Below, in pieces: positions 28,335 through 36,396 of a DNA stretch of 64,000 bases (its first letter is position 1; the number at the start of each line of letters is the position of its first letter). The notes under the pieces are model-generated. The model saw only the letters and a list, made by a program, of their open reading frames with translations, was not told the origin of the DNA and ran no database searches. Made by a program: the position numbers and the translations under genes. The DNA comes from Mitsuaria sp. 7 (lineage in GTDB: Bacteria > Pseudomonadota > Gammaproteobacteria > Burkholderiales > Burkholderiaceae_C), in assembly GCF_001653795.1 (NCBI RefSeq), contig NZ_CP011514.1, positions 4,832,727 to 4,896,726 of the forward strand, given 5' to 3'.

Positions 28335-29506
28335 GCGCCCATCATGGCCACGGGCACGGACACAAGCACGGGCATGGTCACGGCGAACGCCGCCGGCCGC
28401 TGCTGGTCCGTGTGCTGCTGCAGCCCGCGATCGCGGCCGGTCTCAGCCTGACCGACTGGGACCTGCTGCTGCGTCAGGCGCGGCGCTCCAATCTCGCGGG
28501 AAAGCTGGCCGCGCAGATGGAGGCCGGCGGCTGGCTGGACGCGCTGCCGGCGCCGGTGCAGCCGCATCTGCGCTCGGCGCTGCTGCTGTCGCGGCGGCAG
28601 GCGCAGATGTTGAGACGCGAGGTCGACCTGCTGCGCCAGACGCTGGCTGAACTGCCCGGACCGCTGATCCTGCTGAAGGGCGCCGCGTATGCGCTCGGCG
28701 GACACGCGCCCGCGCCGGGGCGGATGTTCAGCGACATCGACCTGCTGATCCCGCCCGAGCAGCTGCCGCGCTGCGAGACGACGCTGCTGGTGCACGGCTG
28801 GGACTTCGACGACGGCCTGGACGCCTACGACCAGCGCTACTACCGCGAGTGGATGCACGAGCTGCCGCCGTTGCACCACAAGCGCCGGGGGACCTCGCTG
28901 GACCTGCATCACACGCTGCTGCCGCCGACGGCGCGCACGCCGCTGGACAGCCGCGCGCTGTTCGACGCGCCGCGACCCTTGCCAGATCCGCTGGGCCTGC
29001 CGGGTGCCTTCACGCTGCCGCCGGAGGACATGCTGCTGCACAGCGCCGCGCACCTGTTCCACGAGGGTGAGCTGCCCAACGGCCTGCGCGACCTGTTCGA
29101 CCTCGACGCGCTGCTGCGCGAGTTCGGCGCGATCGAGGGCTTCTGGCCTCGGCTGACGGAGCGCGCGCGCCGCATCGGCCTGTCGCGCCCGCTCTGGCTG
29201 GCGCTGCGCTACACGCGGATGCTGCTGGACACGCCGTATCCGGACACGCTGCCGGCGGAACTCGGGCCGCCGCCGGGCCCCTTGGCGCTGCGGCTGCTGG
29301 ACGCCTGCTACCGACGCGCGCTACGGCCGGCCCACGACAGCTGCCGCCTGCCCGGCCACGCGCTCGCCGAGGGCGCGCTGTACGTGCGCTCGCACTGGCT
29401 GCGGATGCCCTTCGGCCTGCTGGCGCTGCACCTCGCGCGCAAGACCTGGGGCCGGATGACGTCGGTCCCCGAGGCGCCCAGGGTCGACGCGCCCCGCGAC
29501 GCCTGA
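28331..29506 (+). CDS. Nucleotidyltransferase family protein with His-rich N-terminus
   Basis: 391 residues; ATG overlaps the kinase stop (ATGA). It opens with a histidine/glycine repeat (about residues 4-19) that could bind metal. The nucleotidyltransferase core has LILLKGAAYALGGHAP and the GRMFSDIDLLIP motif, which supplies the DxD metal pair, near residue 135, and later LDLHHTLLPP. Proteins of this type sit beside HprK-like kinases and PqqD-like proteins in HPr-rel-A and lasso-peptide-type clusters; their exact reaction is not established. Last gene of the four-gene coupled cassette. Confidence 0.78.
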   Translation: MSAHHGHGHGHKHGHGHGERRRPLLVRVLLQPAIAAGLSLTDWDLLLRQARRSNLAGKLAAQMEAGGWLDALPAPVQPHLRSALLLSRRQAQMLRREVDLLRQTLAELPGPLILLKGAAYALGGHAPAPGRMFSDIDLLIPPEQLPRCETTLLVHGWDFDDGLDAYDQRYYREWMHELPPLHHKRRGTSLDLHHTLLPPTARTPLDSRALFDAPRPLPDPLGLPGAFTLPPEDMLLHSAAHLFHEGELPNGLRDLFDLDALLREFGAIEGFWPRLTERARRIGLSRPLWLALRYTRMLLDTPYPDTLPAELGPPPGPLALRLLDACYRRALRPAHDSCRLPGHALAEGALYVRSHWLRMPFGLLALHLARKTWGRMTSVPEAPRVDAPRDA

Positions 29507-29560
29507 TCCGGGCGCGGCCTTTGCCACGAGGGCCGGGCCCTTCGCTTATGCTCGCTTCCC

Positions 29561-30178
29561 ATGAATCGACCCAAGCCTTTTTCCATGATCCGCGAGTTCC
29601 ATCTGGCGGACTGGTTCACCCTGGGCAACGCCTTCTGCGGCGTCGGCGCGCTGTTCTCGGTGATGACCTACCTGCAGACCGGCACGGTGCAGCACCTGTA
29701 CTACGCGTGCGCGCTGATCCCGGCGGCGCTGGTGTTCGACGTGCTCGACGGCCGCATCGCGCGCTGGCGCCAGAAGAGCTCCGCGATGGGGCGTGAGCTC
29801 GACTCGCTGGCCGACGTGATCTCCTTCGGCGTCGCGCCGGCGGTGATCGCCTACGGCTGCGGCATGCAGGGGCTGTGGGACCGCATCGTGCTGGGCTTCT
29901 TCGTCGCCTGCGGCGTGTCGCGCCTGGCCCGCTACAACATCACCGCCGAGACCCTGTCCGGCGGCAACGACAAGGTCGCCTACTTCGAAGGCACGCCGAT
30001 CCCGACCTCGCTGCTGATCGTGATCGTGATGTGGGTCGCCGCCTGGCAGGGCGCGATCGGCGAGGCGCTGTGGTTCGGCGGGATCAAGCTCGGCGGCTTC
30101 ACGCTGCATCCGCTGGTGCTGATGTTCGCGGTCTCGGGCTCGCTGATGATCAGCCGGATCCGGATTCCGAAGCTCTGA
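29561..30178 (+). CDS. pssA: CDP-diacylglycerol-serine O-phosphatidyltransferase
   Basis: 205 residues, membrane enzyme making phosphatidylserine from CDP-diacylglycerol and serine, the first step to phosphatidylethanolamine. The CDP-alcohol phosphotransferase motif is complete: D63-G64-x2-A67-R68-x8-G77-x3-D81-x3-D85. Several hydrophobic helices follow. Short type-II PssA form. A small hairpin without U-run (CGCCTG/CAGGCG, 30186-30201) follows the stop. Downstream are the oppositely oriented S41 lipoprotein genes. Confidence 0.92.
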   Translation: MNRPKPFSMIREFHLADWFTLGNAFCGVGALFSVMTYLQTGTVQHLYYACALIPAALVFDVLDGRIARWRQKSSAMGRELDSLADVISFGVAPAVIAYGCGMQGLWDRIVLGFFVACGVSRLARYNITAETLSGGNDKVAYFEGTPIPTSLLIVIVMWVAAWQGAIGEALWFGGIKLGGFTLHPLVLMFAVSGSLMISRIRIPKL

Positions 30179-30261
30179 TCCGTCGCGCCTGCCGTCAGGC
30201 GGGCCGCAGGGCAGTGCGGTCGCACTGCGCCGCAACACCGCGTCAACACCGTCTCGGCGGC

Positions 30262-31938
30262 TCAACGGCGTGGGATGAGGTGCGCGTTCTCCCGCAGCGG
30301 ATCGCGCCACGGCTGCAAGACCGCGGCCTTGGTCCCACGTGCTGCACCGGGCGCCGCCGCGTCCGTTGTGGCCGCCGAGACCACCGGCAGTGGACATCGC
30401 CCCTCGGCCCGGTAGTGCAGCGCCGCGGCGAGTTGCCCCTCCGACACGTCGCCGAGCGGGTGTTCGAGATCGTCCGCCACCGCACAGCCCGGGACGCCCG
30501 CGCCGCCGCTGCCGCCCGGCGTGAAACCGTCGCCGTAGCCTCCGAAGCCGAGCTCATTGCTGACGGCCACGCGCGTCGGCAGGTAGGCATGGCCACAGTT
30601 GACCTGCGGCGTGAAACCGTAGGGCTTGCCGCAGGTCACGCCGCCGATCTGGACCACCGCCACGTCGATCCCGCGCAGGCCGTTGATCAGCATCTCGCTG
30701 GCCGAGCAGGTGCCCTGCTGTGTCAGGATGAACACGCGCTCCAGCTGCAGGGTGGGCAGCCGTTCGTCGGATGCGCAATCCTCCATCCCGACGATGCAGC
30801 GCTGCCGTTCAAAGGGATCCGACTCGGACGAACCGGGCTGGTTATCCTGCAGACGCACGAATGCCTTGCCGGCCGTGCGTGCGTCGCCGGCCACCATGTA
30901 GGCCAGCTGGCTCGCGATCACGGTCAGCCCGCCGCCGTTGTAACGCAGGTCGATGACCAGATCGGTGACCCCCTTCTCCCGGAAGTCCTTCATCGCCTCG
31001 CTCAGCGCGGCCGCTGCGGGCACGCTGTGATCGACGAAAAGCAGATATCCGACGGAGCGGCCGTCGGCGGCGGGGAGTACGCGGCGAATCGGAACGGGTG
31101 TCCTGGTGAACCCGCTGGCCAGGGCGACCGCCCGGTCCGGTCCCGTCCCCGAACGCAGCACCCAGGCGTGCCGGGTGCCGATGCGGCGCGGAAACAAGGA
31201 GGCCGCCAAGGCGTTCGCGTCGTCTTCCGCCGACGCATCCGCGGGGATGCCGTCAGCGCTGACCAGCGCGTCTCCGCGCTGGATGCCAAGCCGGGCCGCC
31301 TCGCTCCCGGGTTGAACGTACGCCACGCGGATCCCGCGCGGCGGCCTGGACGACGCCATGGCCCATTCGATGCCGAACCCGGGCTGCTCTTGGCCATAGG
31401 TGGAGGCCACCAGTGCCCGCACCGTGGTCATGTAGCTGTAGGCATCGCGTCGCTTCCCGCTCGCTGTGAAGGCCTGGGAGCGCAGCGCGTTGAAATAGGC
31501 GTTCAGCGCCCGGGGCACGTCCGGCCCACTGTATTCGGGCGCTCCGGCGTCGACGTCCGGTACGTCCCGCCGCCAGAGATAGACCTCGTCCATGCGGGAC
31601 CGGATCCATCGCTTCTCGATGTCCAGGCTGCCGGTCCGCTGCTGCGCCTCCGCCTCCGCGTTCTCAGGCGCACACTGGTTCGCCTCGATCAGGCTGGGCT
31701 GCAGGCTCCGGTGGACATCCGGACCGACGTTGATCCCGTCGCGTCCATCATTGCCGTCGCGCCCATCTTTGCCGTCACGTCCGTCCCGTCCGTCACGCCC
31801 ATCCCTGGCCACGAACTCATCCGGCGATGCCGGGTGATCCGTCGTCTCGTGGCAAGCTTGCAGCCCCATCGCGCACAGCACGCCCATGGCGGTCATGGCC
31901 GTCCAGAGCAACGCATCCTCGAACCTTCTCGTCTTCAT
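30262..31938 (-). CDS. S41 peptidase lipoprotein with short collagen-like linker (paralog 1)
   Basis: 558 residues from ATG 31936-31938 (GGAAGG 6 bases before). Lipobox LQAC with Cys29; then eight Gly-x-Asp/Asn-type triplets (about 47-70) as a short collagen-like spacer; then an N-terminal helical part (RMDEVYLWRRDVPDVD), a PDZ segment (GIRVAYVQPGSEAARLGIQRGDALVSADG) and the S41 core. Catalytic Ser412 in TCSASEM and Lys438 in CGKPYGF are present, so it is probably active. Processing-type proteases cleave C-terminal regions of envelope proteins. Ends in an unrelated Pro/Ala-rich tail. Closely related to 32061-33974 and 34143-35789, all leftward. Confidence 0.88.
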   Translation of the reverse strand: MKTRRFEDALLWTAMTAMGVLCAMGLQACHETTDHPASPDEFVARDGRDGRDGRDGKDGRDGNDGRDGINVGPDVHRSLQPSLIEANQCAPENAEAEAQQRTGSLDIEKRWIRSRMDEVYLWRRDVPDVDAGAPEYSGPDVPRALNAYFNALRSQAFTASGKRRDAYSYMTTVRALVASTYGQEQPGFGIEWAMASSRPPRGIRVAYVQPGSEAARLGIQRGDALVSADGIPADASAEDDANALAASLFPRRIGTRHAWVLRSGTGPDRAVALASGFTRTPVPIRRVLPAADGRSVGYLLFVDHSVPAAAALSEAMKDFREKGVTDLVIDLRYNGGGLTVIASQLAYMVAGDARTAGKAFVRLQDNQPGSSESDPFERQRCIVGMEDCASDERLPTLQLERVFILTQQGTCSASEMLINGLRGIDVAVVQIGGVTCGKPYGFTPQVNCGHAYLPTRVAVSNELGFGGYGDGFTPGGSGGAGVPGCAVADDLEHPLGDVSEGQLAAALHYRAEGRCPLPVVSAATTDAAAPGAARGTKAAVLQPWRDPLRENAHLIPRR

Positions 31939-32060
31939 TCGCAACCTTCCGCCGGATCGACCGACGTTCCGTGAGAGAAGCGATTGGTCGTTCGACGAGC
32001 GCGAAGGTTCCACCGGACACCCATCGCGCGGCGTCCGGCGGATGCCACATCAGTCGGCTT

Positions 32061-33974
32061 TCAACGCGGCGCCGTGATGATCGCGCCGCCGCGCAGCGGA
32101 TCGCGCCACGGCGCTTGCGGAGCCGCGCTCCTGGGTCGCGCTCCTCCCGATGACGCCTGCGCCGGACAACGGCCCGTGGAGACATGGGTCAATGCCGCGG
32201 CCAGCAGAACTTCCTGGGCGAAGCCGAGTTCATGCTGGAGGTCGTCCTCGACCAGGCATCCCGGAATGCCGTTCAGGCCTGACCCTCCCGGCACGAACCC
32301 TTCGCCGTAACCTGCGAATCCCTGGTCGTTGGCCATCACGTGGTCCAGCGGCAGGACGGTGTGGCCGCAGTTGTGCCTGGGACTGGCCGCCACGGGCCGC
32401 CCACAGGTGGTGCCCCCGATCTGCACGACTTCCATGCCGACGCCTCGCAAGCCGTTGATCAGGGCCTCGCTGGCCGCGCAAGTGGCGGCCTGGGTCAGAA
32501 CGTACACACGATCGAGGTGCTCGATCGTGGGCAGCGACGCCTTCTCCGCACAACGCTGGCTCGCATCGGTGCACCGAAGGAACGGCAGTTCGGCCTTGTT
32601 CAGATCGTTGTCCTGGAGTGTCGCGAAGACCCGGCCCTCAGTCCGCCAGCCACCGGCAATCATGTAGGCCAGTTGGCTGGCGACGGACAAGTCACCGCCC
32701 TGATTGAAACGCAGGTCGATGACCAACTCGTCGATCTGCGATTCGTTGTAGTGGTGGATGGCCGTGGCGAGCTCGGCGATCGCCTGCGTGTTGTGCTCCC
32801 GGAAGATCAGATAGCCGACCTTTGTCCCGTCAACCTCGACGGCGGTGGCCAACGGCACGGGTTGTCTGGCGAGGCCGCTGGTCAGCTGCACGACCTTCGA
32901 TGAAGTCCCGTCCTTCGCCTCCAGTCGGAACGTGTGCTTCGTCCCCTTGTCGCGCGGAAATATCGACGCAGCCCGGTCCGCTGTCAGGTCCTCGTCGGCG
33001 ACCCCGGGCTCGACGGCAGCAGCGGAAAGCAGCACGTCGCCCCGTTTGACCCCTTGCTGTTCCGCCTCGCTGCCCGGCTGGACGTAAGCCACCCGGATGT
33101 TCCTGGGCGGTGTGTGCGATCCCATGGTCCATTCGATGCCGAACCCGGGCACCTCCGCGCCGCTCATGAAGGCCTTGAACGCGGATGTGGGAACGACCTG
33201 GGTGTAGTCATCCCGGCGTTCGCCGCCGGGTTTGAACGCCGGCGAACGCAGGGCGCCAAGATAGGCCGACAAGGCCTTCGACACGGCGACGCCGTCGTCG
33301 AAGGCGCCGACATCGACATGCGGCACGTCCTGGCGCCAGAGGTAGACCTCGTCCATGAGCGAACGCACCCAGTTCCGCTCGATCGCCAGACTGCCGATGT
33401 GCTGGGCGGCGTCCGCCTCCGCGTTCGCCGGATCGCACTGGTCCGCGTGGACCGAGCTGTGCTGGAAGGCGCGATTCAGCACGCGACCGGCGTCCACGCC
33501 GTCCCTGCCATCCGCGCCCGCCGGGCCACGGGGTCCTGCCAGGCCCGGACGGCCCGGGACGCCCTCCGGACCTGGAGCGCCCGGTTCGCCGCGTTCGCCG
33601 CGTTCGCCACGTTCGCCACGTTCGCCACGTTCGCCACGTTCGCCTGGTTCGCCTGGTTCGCCTGAGGGACCGTCCTCGCCGTTCAACCCGTCCTTGCCGT
33701 CCTCTCCAGTCGGTCCGGACGGGCCGGTGGCGCCAGGCAGCCCACGTGGCCCGGGCGCACCGTCCTTGCCGTCTTTTCCATCCAGTCCGTCCTTGCCATC
33801 CAGTCCGTCCTTGCCGGACGGGCCGGCGGGGCCCTCCTTGCCGTCGGCCCCCGCCACGGCGGCCACCTCCTCGCCTGTGTCATGGCAGGCCTGCAACAAC
33901 GTGACGCACGCGGCGCACATCGCGACGACCGATGCGCGCCTCATCGCGCGCTCGATCCAGGTTTTCTTCGTCAT
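32061..33974 (-). CDS. S41 peptidase-like lipoprotein with long collagen-like region, catalytically degenerate (paralog 2)
   Basis: 637 residues. Lipobox LQAC with Cys30, then 39 uninterrupted Gly-x-y triplets (residues 42-158) rich in GKD, GLD, GEP and GER, as in bacterial collagen-like proteins. The rest aligns throughout with paralogs 1 and 3: VRSLMDEVYLWRQDVPHVD, PDZ with IRVAYVQPGSEAEQQGVKRGD, then the S41 core. At the catalytic positions it reads TCAASEA (Ala500, codon GCG where the sisters have TCG) and CGRPVA (Arg526 for Lys). Both catalytic residues are therefore replaced and the protein is predicted to be a pseudoprotease. The frame is intact. Weak ribosome binding site. Confidence 0.87.
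   Translation of the reverse strand: MTKKTWIERAMRRASVVAMCAACVTLLQACHDTGEEVAAVAGADGKEGPAGPSGKDGLDGKDGLDGKDGKDGAPGPRGLPGATGPSGPTGEDGKDGLNGEDGPSGEPGEPGERGERGERGERGERGERGEPGAPGPEGVPGRPGLAGPRGPAGADGRDGVDAGRVLNRAFQHSSVHADQCDPANAEADAAQHIGSLAIERNWVRSLMDEVYLWRQDVPHVDVGAFDDGVAVSKALSAYLGALRSPAFKPGGERRDDYTQVVPTSAFKAFMSGAEVPGFGIEWTMGSHTPPRNIRVAYVQPGSEAEQQGVKRGDVLLSAAAVEPGVADEDLTADRAASIFPRDKGTKHTFRLEAKDGTSSKVVQLTSGLARQPVPLATAVEVDGTKVGYLIFREHNTQAIAELATAIHHYNESQIDELVIDLRFNQGGDLSVASQLAYMIAGGWRTEGRVFATLQDNDLNKAELPFLRCTDASQRCAEKASLPTIEHLDRVYVLTQAATCAASEALINGLRGVGMEVVQIGGTTCGRPVAASPRHNCGHTVLPLDHVMANDQGFAGYGEGFVPGGSGLNGIPGCLVEDDLQHELGFAQEVLLAAALTHVSTGRCPAQASSGGARPRSAAPQAPWRDPLRGGAIITAPR
33480..33854 (-). repeat. 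Collagen-type Gly-x-y coding repeat
   Basis: On the minus strand this part of the S41-like gene encodes about 39 Gly-x-y triplets. The most regular piece, about 33588-33648, is a tandem 9-base unit (plus strand TTCGCCACG/GCG) coding for consecutive GER triplets, beside 21-base near-repeats coding GLDGKD. Identical tandem units are prone to slippage, so length may differ between strains without breaking the frame. Confidence 0.85.
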
Positions 33975-34085
33975 CTCGGTTGTCGCCGCTCATCTCGGCG
34001 GCCTTTGTGGGAGAAGACGACTTTGTCAGCGGGCCACTCCCGGGGTTCCGTTGCACTGCGCAACAAACCGGCGCACGCGACAACG

Positions 34086-34112
34086 AAAAAGCCGCTCCAG
34101 GGAGCGGCTTTC
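34086..34112 (-). terminator. Terminator after third S41 gene
   Basis: Minus strand: AAAGCCGCTCC, CT, GGAGCGGCTTT, followed by TT C GTTG. An 11-bp stem with T-run just beyond the stop of the gene at 34143-35789. It shows that paralog 3 ends its own transcript and that paralog 2 must be transcribed separately. Confidence 0.85.
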
Positions 34113-34142
34113 CGGTGCGCAATGAACGCGCGTATCGACGGA

Positions 34143-35789
34143 TCAGGGCCGTCCGCCGACGATCCGGTTGCTGCGCGCCGCCAGCTTCCTGAGGCTCAGC
34201 GCGACGGCGTCCTCGCCCGTCGCCCGCATGCCCAACGCACGCGCGCGCCCTGCCTCCGACGGCACTGCCGCGGGACAGGTGCCATTGGCGCGGTACTGCA
34301 GCGCCGCGGCCAGCATCGCCTCGCTGGTATCGCCGAGTGCGTGGTTGAAGTCGTCCGCCACCTGGCAGCCCTTGACCCCCGTCGCGCCCGCGCCTGCCGG
34401 CACGAAACCGTCCGCGTACTCGCCGAAGCCCTTGTTGTTGGTTCCGACGAATTCGATCGGGAAGTAGCTGTAGCCGCAGTTGTCCTTGGCGGTGAACCCG
34501 TAGGGCTTGCCGCAGGTGGTGCCGCCGACCAGCACGACCTCGACGTCGACGCCGCGCAGACCGTTGATCAGCGCCTCGCTGGCCGAGCAGGTGCCCGACT
34601 GCGCCAGCACGAACACGCGCTTCAGGTTCAACGCCGGCAGCGGCTGCTGGGAGCTGCAGTTGTTGCCCGAGAGCAGGCAGGACTCGCTGTAGAACGGGGT
34701 CTTCGAGTCCGCGCTGTTGGTTTCCGACGTGCGCTTGCTGTTGTAGCGCAGCTGCTCGAAGGTCTTGCCCGAGGTCGCCGTGCCGCCCGCGATCATGTAC
34801 GCCAGCTCGCTGGCGATGAACAGGTAGCCGCCGCCGTTGTAGCGCAGGTCCACGACCAGGTCGCTCACGCCGTTGGCGCTGAAGCTGCGCATCGCGGTGA
34901 TCAGTTGCGCTTCCGCGGTCAGGATGTGGTCGTTGAAGACCATGTAGCCCACCTTCGCGCCGTCGGTGGCGGTGAGCACCTGGCTGGTCGGCACCGGCGT
35001 CTTGGTGACGTTGCCCGCAGCCAGCGTGACGTCGCGCGGCAGGCCCGCGTTGGACGTCAGCACCAGGCGGTGGCTAGCGCCGGCGGCGTCGGGGAAGAGC
35101 GCCGCGTTGAGCGTGTTCACGCCGGCCGCGTCGGCCACATCCGCCGCCGCGCCGTCCGCGGTCACCAGCGTGTCGCCGCGGCGCACGCCCGCCACATCGG
35201 CGACGCTGCCCGGCTCGACGAACGCGACGCGCAGGCCGCGCGGCGGCGTCGGCGACTTCATCGACCACTCGATGCCGTAGCCGACTTCCACGCCGCCCTG
35301 CGACAGCGCATTCCACTCGCGCGTGCTCATCACGAAGCTGAACTGGTCCTTGCGCTTGCCGCTGGCGGTGAGCGCCGGCGACAGCAGGTCCTCGAAGTAG
35401 GCGTTCAGCGCGGTCTTGACGTCGCTGCCGCTGTACGCGGCGGCCGAGGCGTTGATCGCCGGCACGTCCTCGCGCCACAGGTAGGCCTCGTCGAGGTAGG
35501 CGCGGATCCAGCTCTTCTCGGTGGACAGCGAGCCGGTCCGCTGGTTGGCCGCGGCCTCCGTGTTGCCCGGCGCGCATTGCTGGGCGTAGCTGGCGCTGGG
35601 CTGGATCGCTCCCTCGCCGCCGGTGTTCCCGCCGTTGTTGCCACCGCCGCCCCCGTTGCTGCCATTGTTGCTGCCGTTCAGCGGCGTGCCGCTGGCACCG
35701 CCGCCGCCGCCGCAGGCGCTCAGCAGCATCACTCCGACGGCGCCGGCCACGGCCAGACGCGCCACCCGCCACATCGCGGATCGATTCAT
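34143..35789 (-). CDS. S41 peptidase lipoprotein with Gly/Asn-rich linker (paralog 3)
   Basis: 548 residues, ATG 35787-35789 with GGGAG 5 bases before. Signal peptide and lipobox LSAC followed directly by poly-Gly and a Gly/Asn/Ser spacer of about 35 residues, replacing the collagen-like part of its sisters. Domains follow the same order: IRAYLDEAYLWREDVPAIN, PDZ with LRVAFVEPGSVADVAGVRRGD, S41 core with Ser402 in TCSASEA and Lys428 in CGKPYGF. Both catalytic residues are kept, with the same 26-residue spacing as paralog 1. Predicted outer- or inner-membrane-anchored processing protease. It ends with its own terminator. Confidence 0.9.
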   Translation of the reverse strand: MNRSAMWRVARLAVAGAVGVMLLSACGGGGGASGTPLNGSNNGSNGGGGGNNGGNTGGEGAIQPSASYAQQCAPGNTEAAANQRTGSLSTEKSWIRAYLDEAYLWREDVPAINASAAAYSGSDVKTALNAYFEDLLSPALTASGKRKDQFSFVMSTREWNALSQGGVEVGYGIEWSMKSPTPPRGLRVAFVEPGSVADVAGVRRGDTLVTADGAAADVADAAGVNTLNAALFPDAAGASHRLVLTSNAGLPRDVTLAAGNVTKTPVPTSQVLTATDGAKVGYMVFNDHILTAEAQLITAMRSFSANGVSDLVVDLRYNGGGYLFIASELAYMIAGGTATSGKTFEQLRYNSKRTSETNSADSKTPFYSESCLLSGNNCSSQQPLPALNLKRVFVLAQSGTCSASEALINGLRGVDVEVVLVGGTTCGKPYGFTAKDNCGYSYFPIEFVGTNNKGFGEYADGFVPAGAGATGVKGCQVADDFNHALGDTSEAMLAAALQYRANGTCPAAVPSEAGRARALGMRATGEDAVALSLRKLAARSNRIVGGRP

Positions 35790-35908
35790 CGCAACTCCCT
35801 CATGGGACTTCGGTCCCGTGTCTTTGTGTGCCCGCTGACATCGCCTCGATGTCATCGGGAAACCTTCGAGGGCCGAGTTATAGCGAAAAACCGGGACAGG
35901 CCGCGTAC

Positions 35909-36244
35909 TTAGTCGAGCGTCTCCGCCTTCAGGGTGACGAGTGACGCGCCCTCGCCACTGATGAAGACCTGCCCGCCGGACCAGCCCGCGGGCGCCGGCA
36001 GGTCCAGGGTCTGGCCGGGTTCCAGCCAGTGATCGTCGGGCCAGCCGACGCGCGTGATCCAGGCCCGACCGCCGAAGACCCGCAGCCGCACGGGGCGTCG
36101 CAGGCGCAGCGAGATCGGACGGCCGTCGGTCGGCAGCACGACGGCGTCCGGTCCGGGACCGGGGGGGACGAACGCCGGCGCGGACCAGCCCTGGGGCTGG
36201 GACCGGAGCCGGAACGACGGGGGGAGCAGGCGGAGCGGTTGCAT
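35909..36244 (-). CDS. DUF2917 domain protein
   Basis: 111 residues from ATG 36242-36244; the frame remains open upstream but the family homology starts here. The core RLRVFGGRAWITRVGWPDDHWLEPGQTLDLP is typical of DUF2917, a small beta-rich domain of unknown function found in betaproteobacteria. It diverges from the MocR-type regulator at 36397, an arrangement often seen for DUF2917 genes beside a transcription factor, so the regulator may control it. No signal peptide. Confidence 0.8.
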   Translation of the reverse strand: MQPLRLLPPSFRLRSQPQGWSAPAFVPPGPGPDAVVLPTDGRPISLRLRRPVRLRVFGGRAWITRVGWPDDHWLEPGQTLDLPAPAGWSGGQVFISGEGASLVTLKAETLD

Positions 36245-36396
36245 GCCGTCACGATAAAAAAACCGGCTGTCGCGCTCCATCCACAGGCGACGACCGATGC
36301 GAGGCATACAGCCCGCGCACGGACGGGCCCTGTGCTGGCCGGCTTTCCGCTCATCTGTATCGGTCGGCGCCGGGCTGGAACACACAGAATCGACGC

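Noticed and set aside
24262..29506. Complete lasso-peptide cluster with exporter, kinase and nucleotidyltransferase
   Set aside because: No asparagine-synthetase-like cyclase, no leader peptidase and no short precursor gene; the ABC exporter is separated by 178 bases with a hairpin and lacks a peptidase domain.
33580..33670. Possible CRISPR array from short regular repeats
   Set aside because: Units are 9 bases with no spacers, are in frame and code for Gly-Glu-Arg triplets.
33355..34125. Rightward frame with Ser-Pro-Arg repeats resembling a structural protein
   Set aside because: It is the complement of the collagen-type repeat in the S41-like gene; the repeat appearance is inherited from the Gly-x-y coding units.
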